A stretch of DNA of 64,000 bases from Pieris napi. Taxonomy: Eukaryota > Arthropoda > Insecta > Lepidoptera > Pieridae. Made by a program: the position numbers and the translations under genes. Position 1 is the first letter of the stretch, and each line of letters opens with the position of its first letter. The notes beneath the pieces were generated by a model. It ran no database searches. It saw nothing but the letters and a program-made list of their open reading frames with translations, and was not told the DNA's origin. The stretch covers positions 10,442,001 to 10,506,000 of the forward strand of contig NC_062246.1 of NCBI RefSeq assembly GCF_905475465.1, in the 5' to 3' direction. This document shows positions 27,901 through 42,900 of the stretch, piece by piece.

Positions 27901-30900
27901 AGTAGTCAAAGACAATTAAGTTACTTTAATTGTCTTTGGTGGCTTAACTACTAGAAGTAATGTGTCAATGGAGAACAGTTCCGTCATTGTTTACATAACT
28001 TTCACCATTGACAACATGATGTAATATGTCATATTGTTTAACATTTTTCTTAAGGAGTTAACTATGTTACCAATTTGACTATCAAACACAAAACTGTTTT
28101 TTTAGTTCAAATCTGTATTTTCTGGAACAACAAAAGCTTAGGAGATTGAGGTACTTAGATTGAGGAGAGTAGTAAACAAATATATTATTTTCAGACTGTT
28201 AGAGACGAGAAGAGAAGATCTAATTCTAATTCTTGTAGAAGAAATTCCACGTCGCCTACGCCCAAATACACTGCACTTCCTAATGCTGACCAAGACCTAC
28301 ATCGTCTGGCCGAAAGAAGAATCAGAGAAGAAGGAGTTTTGGAAGAGAATGAAGAAGTCCCTAGTCACACAGAAGTTGAAAAACGTTGAGAATGATTCTT
28401 TAGCTTAAGAATATTTGAGATATAAGTAACTAATTTAGTTTTTAAGTTTGTATTTGCGATCGGTTGATGCTAGAAACTATTTGGCATAGTGGAATATGTT
28501 CACTGGCCACACTTTAATTAATGGTAATTTAATGACATAACATTGTGCAGCTATCATGTGAAATGACATTTTATCAGATAACAAATCTATAATAGATGGA
28601 TTTAGTTTAGGCAGGGCCGGATTTAGGGGATGGCCACCGGAGCTTCAGCCCAAGGGCCTCCACAAAAAAGGAGACAATAGAAAATGTTATAAATTCCGAC
28701 TAGTAATTCTCTCTAGTTAGTATTTTAATTTAATTTTATTAAATACTAAAAGAATCTACTTGGTTTCACAATAAATTATTGATTGAAAAACTCGACTGAA
28801 AACAATTGGATTTGGAAAATAATTTGGGATCAGGGGGCCTCCACTACCTACTTTGTTGTTCCGATGCCTCCAGACCTCTAAATGCGGCTCTGAGTTTAGG
28901 CAGGATGTTTATAACATTTTTTTGACAGGCCAAATAAAAACTGCTTTTTGTGGAAAAATTATTACAAACTAGTTAAATGGTTTCTCAACAAATATCCTTA
29001 AATTTCTTTAAACTTACGGGCTGTCAGAATAATTCCTCCCCTCATTTGTTTTGGTTGAGGTGGCGTCGTCAGTAGATCCAAATTTAGAACGCCGTTGCAA
29101 ATTCTGAAATTTATTAAAAAATTGTGGTAAACTGCGAAAATATTTAATTTTAATATAGTTTTTATGAATGTCTCCGAGACTAGGTTAGTTATATTGGGGA
29201 TTCAACACCGGTGTGGGTTATATTATATTATAAATTCTATGAGTGAAATCTACATTTGCGATACGATACGACTGGTATGACTTTTTTTTTATGTGGCTCT
29301 GGCACGTCAAGTAAAAGATTTTTTTTATAATTCGTACTTTTTGCCTTAGTAATTCGACCATGTCCTCCGTGTACGGTTTAGGCACTCGCCCGGTACCGCA
29401 CAACCCTCCCAAAGGCCGAGAACAAATTTAAATTAAATTAAAACTTGCCCTCGAAGCGGGAATCGAACCCCTCACCTAGCTGCCACTTAATAAGACCGCT
29501 AGGCTATGAGGCCCCCATACTGGCATGACTTAGAACGAAAAACTCTTTTCTTAAACATTAGTAAAACGAATGTCTTTGCGCTTCTTAAACAAATCTCTTT
29601 ATTAAAAATCATATTTAATGGATGATGATTTAGTTTTGTCAAGATATATAAAATACCTACCTATATTTCCTCAAATTAATTTCGCCCGTTCTTGTACGCG
29701 TCATGCACGTCTTCAGGTATTTAGCAAAACGGACCTCTGTAAATATTAATCATACATACATACAATGTACATAAGATAATATAAAATTTATTTAAACTGT
29801 ATTTTCTATTAGTTTTAGTTCTGTGCTAGCGGTAGCACAGAATCTCCAACCCGAGATCCTATTTTGATTTATTTATAAAAACTTGGCAACACTCGGCACA
29901 CTGATACATTGCTACAAGAAAAATAAAATATAATTTTTAATGTGACATGGACTTATAGGCAAACATAAAATTCATAAAGAGATAAAACAATTAAAGAAAA
30001 ATAAATAAATGGCGCAACATCTTTAGGTCTGGGCCTCAGATTTCTGAATCTGTTTCATGATCATTTTTTTCAATCTATTAGGCAAGTAGGTGATTTGTAG
30101 GCCTTTTTGAGTCTTAGACATGTCGGTTTCCTCACGATGTTTTTCTTCACCGTTTGAGCGAATGCGCACATAGAATGAAACTCCATTGGTGCACAGGCGG
30201 GGTTCGAACCTACGACCTCAGCGATGAGAGTCGGACGCTGAAGTAACTAGGCTAACACTGCTCACAAAAAAATATATAAAAGCTAAACGAAAATCGATTT
30301 CAAAGTGTGAGGGGAGCAACTATGGACATCCAGCTCGTTTATCAGAATGCTCAATCTGGATATCGGTGAGTTTTGACCAAAGCAATCCGGAAAGGAGGTA
30401 CAAATGGAATGATGGGATGAAATTTATAAATAGCTTAAATGCAAACGATACATCAATTAATTTTCTACGATTGTCCAATGACAATATCTTAAAGTGCGCT
30501 ATCCTGGTTTTGTATGTTGGACACTTTTTTTGAAGATGATTAAATTTATCTATCTTTATATATGTATATAATTCTACTGGACGTGTGTATGTTACTGAAC
30601 TCATCTTAAACGGCTGCCCGATTTGAATGAATGTTTTGTATGCATTTGGGTGGCGTCCTGGATTGTAGATTCACAAATCAGCCCAGCAATTAAAATTAAT
30701 ACCATACCGTTTTGTTCCCCGATGTATGTTCTTGGATCAGGTAAGAATGGCGGCTCAGCCATATTCAAATTATCCAATTCCTCCTTCTCTTTTTCATTTT
30801 TTGTGTAGCTAAAAGCAATAAATTTTGCCTCATATAACTTTATGTGAGTAAATTATCATTATTAAGTTCAAAACATATTTGCAATATTTTCCCATATATA

Positions 30901-33900
30901 TATATTATATATATCATCTCTCAAATATACAGTAGACAGTACAGAGACTTATGTAATGAATTCACGGTAAATATGTAGTAAACTAAAGTTATAGTCATTG
31001 GTTTACTAAGACAAAATACGATATGGAGGTGTTTTTCATATAACAGATGGCAAACGGGCAGGATCACCTGATGTTAAGTGATACCGGCGCCTAGAAGGCT
31101 AGTAAGTGCGTTGCCGGCCTTTTAAAAATTAAAAGGCCGGCAACTAAACGGCATTTAAACTACTGCAATGGGTAGCTGGTTTGTAGAGTAATGGTGCGCG
31201 GCAAAAACTGCCTTAAAAATGGCTCGGCGTGACTGCCTTTGGTTAAAGCCAGAAAGTTTAAAAGCGAGGAAGGGGTTTGATTGATTGCACTGGTGAAACC
31301 TCTGTCACAGGTTACCAGTTGGCGATGGGGTCGCCACTTCCCGACGCCAAAGGTACAATATAGGTTTCTTTATCAAACCTACAAAAAAGTTTCATTTTCG
31401 ACATTTTCATGCATTATTGTTTCGAGTCGATGTAAAAAGTGAATCTCTAGAAAAATGTATGTAGGTACTCCCGGATATTCCACTTCAGTATTGGCCTTTT
31501 GTACCACGTTTATATAATTAGAAATTTCGTACAAAAACTGTTGAATATTGAAGTTGGTATTGCTATTGAAGATTCAAATAGATTCCTTGTGAGAAGACTT
31601 AAAATTTCTCAGGAAAACGTATTTAGCACTTACGGATTCGCCTTCAAAAACTTCTCAACTTCTGTAATTTTTTCTTTGATCTCTTTGTAAAACGCTGTTC
31701 TAATAACATCCTGGTCTTTCTTTATTTTGTATGTTTCTATGTGCTCTTTTACATTAAATATGAATAGATCTAAAATATAAATTTAATTGTCATGAAATCA
31801 TTATAAACGGTGATATCAAAATAATTTTAAAATTTAAAATTAAGAAATTCTACTATGACGTAGACTTCTGCTCCAATTATACTCAATTCCATACCATTGG
31901 CTACTTCTTAACCATATCCCATCCTGCTAAATCGTGACTTTAGTAATTCATGTATTGAATTATGATTAATGAACCGTAAGATTAACTTTTTGTTTTTAGT
32001 TTATTTTTGAAGTGAAACTTCTTTAGGTGCATGAGGGTAAAAAATTTACGGAACGTCACGAAGATGTGCAGCGTTTTTGTCGAAGAAAAGGGAGAGAGCG
32101 ATTGGGACCGATTGAGAGAGAGAGTGATTTTTATAATTAAAATTTCGTAAAGAGAATTTATGAAATATTAGTATTTTATACTTTAGGCAAAATAATATAT
32201 TGAAATCTTAAATGACGAATTGTAAATTAAAATTCCACGTGTTTTTATTATCAAAGAAATAAATTAACACACTTAATATTTTAATGACAATTAAATTCAT
32301 TAAATTCCTAGCATATTATCTTCCTTTTTCCCTCCCTCTAAGTCTCGGAAATCTAAAGAGTTAAAAATTAGTTTGCCAAAGAAGTTTCACTTCTGGCATG
32401 TGTACTTTGTACGCACGCACTTTTTTTATTTTATTTGGTAAATGTATATTTTTTCAGGGTTACTTGTAATTTTATTGTTTATTTGTTAATTTGGTTATGC
32501 ACTTCTTGCACCCTTGCACCACACTTTCAAGAGATCGCTTGTTAGCGATAAGGCCGTCAGTTGCATCCTTAATAATTATTGTTTCATATTTTCATTTGTA
32601 ATGTAACTAAGATTTAGTAAATAAAAATAAATAATTAAATAATTATTTAATAACAAACAGATGTCCTCTATGCTTCCGAACAGAAATTATTTTCACAAGA
32701 ACTGAATTCAAGACCTCACAAAAAAAACAAACCATTTAGCTACGCCAAACTAATACACAAAAGTTTTATTACTCAGTTGTAAACAAGTGTATCAAAACAC
32801 CTACCTTCATATCTATTAGGCATCTCAGCCGCTAAAGCAAAAGACCTAGAACTCTCACTTAAAAGATCTACCATAGACCGAGCTGCGCGCACGCACACAT
32901 TGGAACCGTCTATGATCTTTGGCAGTTTGACACCTACACGCATCGCGGGAAATGTCAACTCGACTGGTTCTCTAAAATATTAATAATTATATATTAATTT
33001 TTAAACTATATGTTCTATAAAAAGTTTTAACTAAAGTCTCTTTTCATCATAGCATAAACGCAATTTGTCAGAGCGGGACAAGAGAGTCCCTTCGTGTGTG
33101 GTAAGCATGTGAAGTTATTTAACCTTTCGTATTACACGGTTATTCCCCCTTATAACGCGGGGGTTTACTTACGCACTTATTTCGTTAATAACATCCTTTT
33201 TTCTTAACATTCGATTAAATTTAACGAGAAAACTTGAGCGTGAATCTGTACATAACGCGATAAATGGAGCTCCATCAAGCTGGAACCCGCTTTAGAAAAA
33301 ACTTGATTTTTCTAAATTTACTTTTATCTACAAACGATGCTAGTGAATGTAGTAAACTTTATTTTTTTGTAGTATCATTAATTGCGCCGAAAAAATAATT
33401 AATACCGCGCAAAGCAGGAAATATTACAAATAATTCAATAAAAAACTTTGAAACGGGTGCTAAATTGTTTGTAGTTTATTGTAGTGACAAAAAAAATTTT
33501 TTTTTACCCCACTTTATTAAAAACTACGGAATAAATGCTAAAATAACGGAACTATGCAAAAAAAAAGACACCGACTCAAAAACTATAAACGATGCTCATA
33601 AATGTAGTATACTTTATTTTTTTGTAGTATCATTAATTGCGCCGAAAAAATAATTAATACCGCGCAAAGCAGGAAATATTACAAATAATTCGATAAAAAA
33701 CTTCGAAACAGGTGCTAAATTGATTGTAGTGACCAAAAAATGTGGTGTAGCATTTATTCGGTAGTTTTTAATAAAGTGGGGTAAAAAAAATTTTTTTTTG
33801 TCACTACAATAAACTACAAACAATTTAGCACCCGTTTCAAAGTTTTTTATTGAATTATTTGTAATATTTCCTGCTTTGCGCGGTATTAATTATTTTTTCG

Positions 33901-36900
33901 GCGCAATTAATGATACTACAAAAAAATAAAGTATACTACATTTATGAGCATCGTTTATAGTTTTTGAGTCGGTGTCTTTTTTTTTGCATAGTTCCGTTAT
34001 TTTAGCATTCATTCCGTAGTTTTTAATAAAGTGGGGTAAAAAAATTTTTTTTTTGTCACTACAATAAACTACAAACAATTTAGCACCCGTTTCAAAGTTT
34101 TTTATTGAATTATTTGTAATATTTCCTGCTTTGCGCGGTATTAATTATTTTTTCGGCGCAATTAATGATACTACAAAAAAATAAAGTATACTACATTTAT
34201 GAGCATCGTTTATAGTTTTTGAGTCGGTGTCTTTTTTTTTGCATAGTTCCGTTATTTTAGCATTCATTCCGTAGTTTTTAATAAAGTGGGGTAAAAAAAT
34301 TTTTTTTTTGTCACTACAATAAACTACAAACAATTTAGCACCCGTTGCAAAGTTTTTTATTGAATTATTTGTAATATTTCCTGCTTTGCGCGGTATTAAT
34401 TATTTTTTCGGCGCAATTAATGATACTACAAAAAAATAAAGTATACTACATTTATGAGCATCGTTTATAGTTTTTGAGTCGGTGTCTTTTTTTTTGCATA
34501 GTTCCGTTATTTTAGCATTTATTCCGTAGTTTTTAATAAAGTGGGGTAAAAATTTTTTTTTGTCACTACAATAAACTACAAACAATTTAGCACCCGTTTC
34601 AAAGTTTTTTATTGAATTATTTGTAATATTTCCTGCTTTGCGCGGTATTAATTATTTTTTCGGCGCAATTAATGATACTACAAAAAAATAAAGTATACTA
34701 CATTTATGAGCATCGTTTATAGTTTTTGAGTCGGTGTCTTTTTTTTGCATAGTTCCGTTATTTTAGCATTTATTCCGTAGTTTTTAATAAAGTGGGGTAA
34801 AAAATTTTTTTTTTTGTCACTACAATAAACTACAAACAATTTAGCACCCGTTTCAAAGTTTTTTATTGAATTATTTGTAATATTTCCTGCTTTGCGCGGT
34901 ATTAATTATTTTTTCGGCGCAATTAATGATACTACAAAAAAATAAAGTTTACTACATTCACTAGCATCGTTTGTAGATAAAAGTAAATTTAGAAAAATCA
35001 AGTTTTTTCTAAACGGGTTCCAGCTTGATGGAGCTGATAAATGGGGCAAGCGTTTATAATGCGAAATTAGTGATGCCCAAAATCGGTCTTGGTTCTTGCA
35101 TTTTCGCAAGACCAAGACTGAAAAATGCAAGACTTGAGCAAGACAATACTTAAGTGTTCAAGACTCTTGCGTCTTGCAGTTAAGACAAACTGAGATTTGG
35201 GCGTTATTAACGCCAGAACCCAATAACCTATCTCAATCCATACTGCACCATCTAAGATAGTAATCTTAAACCAAATGTTGTAAAAGTGTGCCAATAACCA
35301 ATCGACGGATAGCCATCTGTCGATACAAGCTATCCATGGGAGGTCGGATCGGTGTCTGTGGATAGACCTTTGTATGAAAATGACAGTTGACGAAAGCTCG
35401 ATTTCAACAGTTAATTATTTTAACAGATTTTAACTTACACCAGTTTTTTAAATAATTAAAAAAACTGTTTGTTATGTTGTAAACATACACATGAATATCT
35501 TATAATAATAGGCGAATATGTATTAGCAAGACTTGCGAGACTCTTTCTGCAAGACCATGTGTATTGACGCAAGACCAAGACTGACCTAAGTCTCGTCTTG
35601 GTCTTGCATTTGGGCAACACTATGCGAAATCAATCTACCGTGTTATAGGAGAGATTATTGTACTATATTGAAGAATAAATCGTCTTAATACACTTGGAAA
35701 ACGTACGGTTCAGGTTCCACTGGCTTTCGTTTCCTGGTAGGCAAGGGTATTGCAACCCAAATATTTAGCATTAGTCCATTGAACTCTCTTCCATACGTTG
35801 CTAGCTGAATGGAGTCCCAGACCAAACAATGTTCCAAGTCCCGTAGGAGGGAGTATGAAGCGCATTGGATAGCTTGGGATAGTTGTTCACGAAGGGCTAT
35901 TCGCACCTGAATGTTATATGGAGTAATGTTAAAATGTGCTTAGTGTGCGGTTGTCATAGGCGTTCGAATTTAGAAGATCGTAGGAAAACGGGAAAGTTTC
36001 AGAAACAAACGACGATTCAGAAGCACACAGAATGAACCTGGAGAATCTATTCGATAGTTAGATAGACACTTTAAATAAGAAACAAGAATAAAACAGTTTT
36101 GAAACAGTAAACAGTTTCAGTAAACATCATTGATTTTTTTTTATAAAACAGGAGGCTCATCTGATGTTAAGTGATACCGCCGCCCATGGACACTCTCATT
36201 GCCGCGATTGCGAGTGCGTTGCCGTCCTTTCAAAACAACTAAATCTATATAATATCTCGCGTATAATATAACTATGTACCTCATTATAAGACTGCGCTTG
36301 AAGCGCTGTATATTGCCGTGAGTTTGCCACAATCTCTTCCAGCATCGCCAACATCTGAGATACAGGGTTGAGGGTTATACAAAAAATAAAATAAAATATG
36401 TATATTATGGAACATATGATACAGGTATCACTTATTTCACGTCATTAAATTTGAATTGGTAGGCATCCCTACTTATCGGCAAAGAAGACAGAGGGTGTAG
36501 GCCGAGAGAAAAAGCCGGCGTAAAAAACTCTCGGTACTCTTTTAAAATAGCAAATCATCAAACAACACTTATTTTAAAATAGATAAATATTAGTATAAAT
36601 AGATTAAAGTACGTTTATTGATGGCGTTTGTTACCGGCAACGCATCCCTGCACCTGATCTCCAACTCATTATCATCGCAGGCTGCCTTCTGCCATAGATG
36701 GATGTACGTATTCATTTGCGTCACAACCCTCGGATCTGGAAGACCGTCACAACGGAGGTACTGTTGCCACTGGATAAAGACATAACTCTCAGCATCTAAC
36801 ATATATTTGACTATTGACAAATGAAACAGAGATATAATATAATTAAAAAAAGCATATCGAGTGTGCAGTGTTGGCCTAGTGGCCATATAAAACAGGGTGA

Positions 36901-39900
36901 ACTTGCCGATGTGAAAGGCCCTTGCTGTGCCAAGGTCCATTCCACATCATTCGTGGTGGTAGAGGACCGTGAGTTTAACGGCTGAAGGCTGCGCTGTTAC
37001 CGTGTCTTGTCCCGGACGATTTCTGGTGGCACCGTGGGGTTTTAGTGGGTATGCACAACAGCGAGTCCCACATAACCCTTCTCCACCAGGTCAACCGTGC
37101 CGCGGGAGGGTATGCGTAACGCATTTCCCCACGAAAAAAATTGGCTTCAGCGTGCGGCTCTAATCCCTGAGGTCGCAGGTTAGATCCCCGGCTGTGCACC
37201 AATGGACTTTCTTTATATGTCTTGCTATTCTAATAAACTAGTAGGTGATCAACCTTCTGTGCCTGACACACACCGTCGACTTTTTGGGTCTAAGGCATGC
37301 GGGTTTCCTTACGATGTCTTAGTTTAACTTACGAGCGAGTGTTTAATGCGAAAGAGCGTACCTATTCTTAAAAGGCCGGCAACGCACTCGCGAGCCCTTT
37401 GGCATTGAGAGTGTCCATGGGCGGCGGTATCACTTAACATCAGGTGAGCCTCCTGCCCGTTTGTCCCCCGTTCTATAAAAAAAAAAACAAAAAAAAACAT
37501 GGAAAGTGTATTGGTGCACAGCCTCGGAACCAACCTACGACCCCAGATGAGAGACGCACGTTGAAACCACATTTTAATGAGATGAAAGTGCGCTTAAGCA
37601 GCCCGCACAATGGATGTCATGCTTGACGCGGGGACTGTGGGGCTGGGTCTACATTCAAAGCCCTCTGAATAGCAATTCAGATGGGTAGCGAGATCCCACC
37701 CACTAAATACACTTCAGCCCTCCACACGCGCTTAAGATGGGCCCTGGGGGTTCGCCAGGCATTCTACCCAAGGGACAAAAAGGAATGTTGAATTACTGAC
37801 GACTTGTAATTTTACAATACAAATTTAAATTAAATTAAAACTTGCCCTCGAACCGGGAATCGAACCCGGTACCCCTCACCTAGCTGCCACTTAATAAGAC
37901 CGTTAAGCTATGAGGCCCTTAACGTTGAAACCACTAGGCCAACACTGCTCAACTGCTCACAGCTTTGTATAATGTGAAATTAATCATAATCATGAAAGAA
38001 GATCTGTGTTTGTTTTGATTTTACTTTCCATATATTATTGACAATTAATATTCTTAAAACTATCGGAATACAAAACCTGGAGACGCGATATGTATCTTTA
38101 CTAAACGGCTTGAAAAATGGTACATAAGCGTAGAAAATAATTAAGGTTTTTCGTATTAATGGGATTAAAAATTTAATCAAATTCTTACCTCTGCCTCAAG
38201 TTGTTTATTTCTCGCATAGTCAATTTTCTGTTTATCAAATTCTGAAAATTTATCCAATTAAAGAAGGGCCAGATCATTTATTGGTCTATAATAATAATAA
38301 TTTACTTGCAAGAATATGGTACAAAAATATGTTTTGGTGGTCCACTATTTCACAAATCATGTCTTTAGGCAAGGATATTTTTTGGTAAATGATAACAATC
38401 AAAAGTCAAAATCATTGAATCTCATAGGTAACACAATGTACATACACTTATGAACGTCAAAATAAAGAAATGTATATGAAATGCTTCTAACTTTACATTT
38501 AGTGCCAGTTCTCAAATCACGGGCATAGAACGGAAGAGAAGAACTGGCAATAAACTCTCCGCCACTCTTTTTAAATCGCCATGTTTTTTTTACACAACGT
38601 TTGTAAGGAGCTGCAACCATTACACCATGTTCCACATGACATCTTAAGTAATTAATAATAACAACATAAATTAAAAACAAAGACTTATCCTCTATCAGCA
38701 GGAGGCATGGTGAAATAGGAGCACGCACTTACATTCTCGTGGGAACAACACGCAAACACATAGTCGAAATAACTAACATCACCGCATACACGAATTCAAG
38801 TACGTCCAGTCACCACAAGTAGCACCCGTTCACGAGTATGACGCATGGCCAGCAATCGTATATAAATTTAAATAAATGAGGAGGAACTTAAGAAAAAAAA
38901 AAACAATCCTTGATAAGTCATGATGCTTGAAAAAAGAAACCTCAATCTAAAAAAAAAAATTCTCATCCAATTTCTTTTTAGTAATAGAAGAACTTACTAT
39001 GAAACAAAGTGCACGTCTTGGCCAATATATCTCTTCGTATCTCCTGCTCGGCATTGTCTTTTGCCATCAATTCTGCTCTTTCTCGCGCCAGGGCTAGTCT
39101 CTTCTCCTTTGCTCCAGCTAAAATGGCTTGTCTGCAATTTTATTTACATACTCCTAAGTGACTTTTTACCGGAAACTATTTACCTTTTTCAAATAAATTA
39201 ATCATGTATTTTAATTAAACTACTGATTTATTATTAGACAGCCACGAATGAGTTATATGAAACAGCGTATTATATCGTTAACTAGCTGTCCCGCGAACTT
39301 CGTTTCTTCTTAATGTGATTTTACTTAGCCTACCTTTTACATACCAACATGGAAAATTTTGCTATGCTACCTCAGAAGGTAGCAAAATTTTCCATGTTGG
39401 TAGAACAGTCTCGGGACTGTTCGGTTTTCCGGAATTAAATCTTTTTAGATTTTTCTGTAAATTTTTCTCTATTTAAACCTCACAGTTCAAGTCATAAATT
39501 TTTAATAAATAAATAGGGGTTGATCGTAGAGGGGTGAAAATGTATGTAGTTTTGTAGGCGGTATCATAAAAAAATAAAAAGAAAGAATGTTGTCTAAAAA
39601 ATAAAAAAATAAATTTAGGGCCCCCTAAATTTCAATTTTTAAACCCTTAACATTTAGGGGTTTGAAAGATTATATATAGCCAATTCTCAGACTGATTCAG
39701 TCATAAAAAAATTCATAAGAATCGGTCGAGCCGTTTCGGAGGAGTATGGGAACGAACACTGTGACACGAGAATTTTATGTATTAGATAATTAAAATTCAT
39801 GGCCCTTTATGCATTTTAATACATAGGTATGTCATGTGGCAAATACTAAGTTTTATTATTAATTATTTAAGTTAATTATACTAAGACTAATCAATTTATG

Positions 39901-42900
39901 ACGAATTGCATTTGTGGTACATTGATTTGTTTTTTTACACGGCCTTAAGTCGGCCTTTGGAATCCAAAGGGACCTTCGAGACTAAAATAAAACCTAGAAA
40001 AGTTAAGGACAAGGTTAACAAGTAAAGGCTATTTTTACTTTTAATTGTCTACAATCGAACAAAACTAACTTTTCTGCTTCTTTCTCCGCTCTCCATTCTT
40101 CTATACGCTGTTGAAGCCATACTTCTCTCTCCTTCTTATTCATACTTTTCCAATTTTTGGGCTGTCAAGCAACCTTTCTTTACACTTTTGAATATCTTTT
40201 GTCTATTTTATATTTGAATTACGTTAAAAATAGCTATATTAGTGTAAAATGAGATAATTTACTTTGTCTTTGATCAACTCATTCAATAATTTGTATTCTT
40301 ATTATATATATACGTACTAAACACACGTGCTTTCTTATCGACGTTTGAATAAAAAGTTAATGAAATAAATTTGGCGCAAAGCGTTGCTATGGTAAACAGA
40401 AGAATTGTTCTTGATATTTTATTAACAGTAGCAACAATAAAACCGAGTTCACTCGAAATGAACACTGTATAAGAACATACTTTGCATTTATTATTAAAAC
40501 TTGTATATTGTGGTTTTTAAGACGTAATAAATATTACGAATATAATTTATTTCTTGTTGAGGTCACTGCGTTAATACATCAAACAAATGGCTGAATTAAT
40601 CTTGATGAAGTTTGTGTTTAAATTAAAGTTCATTTATTCATTTATGAACACTTCGTTGCAGAAATATAATACAATTGACATAGGAGAGTTGGCCTAGTGG
40701 CTTCAGCGTGCGACTCTCATACCTGAGGTCGTAGGTTCGATTCCCGGCTGTGCACCAATGTAATATCTTTCTATGTGCGCATTAAATATTCGTTCGAACG
40801 TTGAAGGAAAACATCGTGAGGAAACCGACATGTCAGGAGTTAGAGAGGTTGTAGGAGAGGTTGTTATAAATGAAAAGGGAGGCAACTGGCGGCCTTATCG
40901 CAAGCGATCTCGACCACTCTTTCTCTTCTTCTTCTCAACGCAAACATTAGGGTAGTATAGTTCTCATTATTCACAATAATTGCTGACAAGCACTTGTGCG
41001 TCATACGTACACTAAACCAACCATATGGTTTCTGGGGAGAAATGGATGGAGGAAACTAAGAACAGATCCAAATGGAAAGTTCAGGAGGAGGTTCTTAACC
41101 CAAAAAGGGGTTCACACTGTACAACACAAAGACGCGGAAATAACAATAACTAACATAGAGTATAAAAATGTTTGATATGTTATTTTTAACAGTATGGAAT
41201 TAAAGTGGCTTTATTATTATTCTTTTATCCGATAATGAAGCTTTATATATATGTATAATACTCGCATAGAATAAATATTACGACATTTATTAATTAACAA
41301 TTGGACTTACAAATATTCTTTAAATGCATTACCTTTTCAAAGGCGGGTATCTCTTCCACTTCCTTCCCTTTCTTTCCCTTCTTGCCTTTCTTCTTTTTAG
41401 TTTCAACTTCTTCCTCTTCCACTTTCTGCTGTTCTTCTGTATTTTGAAAATAAATTAAAATTTAATCCATAGGCGAGTATAAAATTATTAAAACACAAAT
41501 ATAATGTTGCAAAATATTTGCCTTGACCAATGCTTTCACTAAAATAATGATATTAATTTTTAGATATACCCACCTCCAACTAAAGACTCCTCGGACCACT
41601 GGAACTGCTCACTGCTTGTTTTTCGAACCACTTCGACAACCTATAATTTTTTTCTTTATAAGTATCAAAATTTTGACTGATAAAAAAAATTAGATTAATT
41701 ATTTTTGATTAATAATGAAACTATTGATCATAATTGAACTCATTGCAAGATGTCTTACCTCTTCCGCCTTCTTTTTGCCCTTCTTCTTTTTCGGCTTGAT
41801 CTCTGAAAATAAAGAGACAAACGATAAAAAAGAGATATTTTTTTTTTAACTTTGTTTCAATGCATAATGTAATCAAAAACGGGGCCACGTACTAACAAAT
41901 AATAAATTTTATTCTATAAAGCAAATATTTGGAACAACAAAATCCTAATAATGAAGCAATTTAAAGTCACTGAAAGAGTTTTTATTTCCTCTCAGTCATA
42001 ACGTAGGCGGTAACTAAGATTATATTGATCAAACAGTATTTTGGGTGTCCTTTAAGACCGATGACGGAGCTATTCTATAGATCGAGGTTTCAGAGGGCTA
42101 ACCTTCTGAAAAGGGCACATATGATTCGGTGAATAACTTTAGTTTTATTGTTCTTCGAGTGAACTGAAAAAAGTACTATTATTTCTTAGTGCCTATAGTA
42201 GCTAGTAAATTTTTATTTTAAAGTAATTTCTTGTTTGTTTTTTGTTTCGTGTGTAAATCGTTTTTCATTTGTTATGCATTTTTGTCGATTTAGTCACCTG
42301 TTAGGACAGGTTTGTCTTTTAATTATAAATAAATACATCAATAAAATTATATAGTATTTGAATCAAGGTTTAGAAATATCGGATTACATAAAAAATATTC
42401 TATCTATTGTATATATATAAATACAAATTTCTAGATATTCTATCGTTGTCGACGTAAACTGAATTTATTGCATACTATACGTAGACTAGACATTGACGCA
42501 TTCTACTCGATTAACATGTTAGTTGTTACTCAGCATTATTTCATAAATGAAATACCTAATAAATTTTATGAAATCAATCTAAATTCTGAACCACAAATAA
42601 TTTAATTTAAAAGTATTTTGAGACGTTTATTTCTTATTTTATTTATAGGATCTAGTAGCCTATCAGGCACGCGATCAGGCATATCTGTGGCCGAGCTTAG
42701 GTACCAAATCTCCCCTTTCCTAAAAAGGGAATTTATTTGCTTAAAAGGTTTTGCGTCTCCCGCCGGGCCCGGGTGCCAACTGCTCCGGAAATATCCTCAT
42801 GGTATTTATGGGTGAGTCGTAGGCCGGCGGGACCCACGTTACCTCTTGTGCTATTTACCTTTCACGTTTATTTAAACTACCATTACTAGTACAATTTAGT

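Noticed and set aside
28108..28388. Apparent small plus-strand gene with SNLYFLEQQKLRRLR followed by an Arg/Ser-rich frame
   Set aside because: The frame that continues receptor exon 7 in phase gives the TIR C-terminus with its FW motif (28195-28408); the alternative frame needs a 44-52 nt intron and matches nothing.
29430..29516. Possible tRNA gene (tRNA-like head with B box)
   Set aside because: The same head with the same downstream body occurs at 37826-37918 and 58711-58978, so it is a SINE head.
33268..35035. Possible CRISPR-like or satellite array
   Set aside because: Units are contiguous 255-bp repeats without spacers, bounded by inverted ends and a 9-bp duplication; the genome is eukaryotic.
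33614..35130. Series of 61-75 codon open frames MFVVYCSDKK...
   Set aside because: They recur once per 255-bp unit of the foldback element and are a by-product of the repeat.
35685..35706. Extension of the DNAI7 exon to a donor at 35693
   Set aside because: The donor GTACGT at 35706 keeps phase with the next exon (32805-32971); the downstream donor does not.
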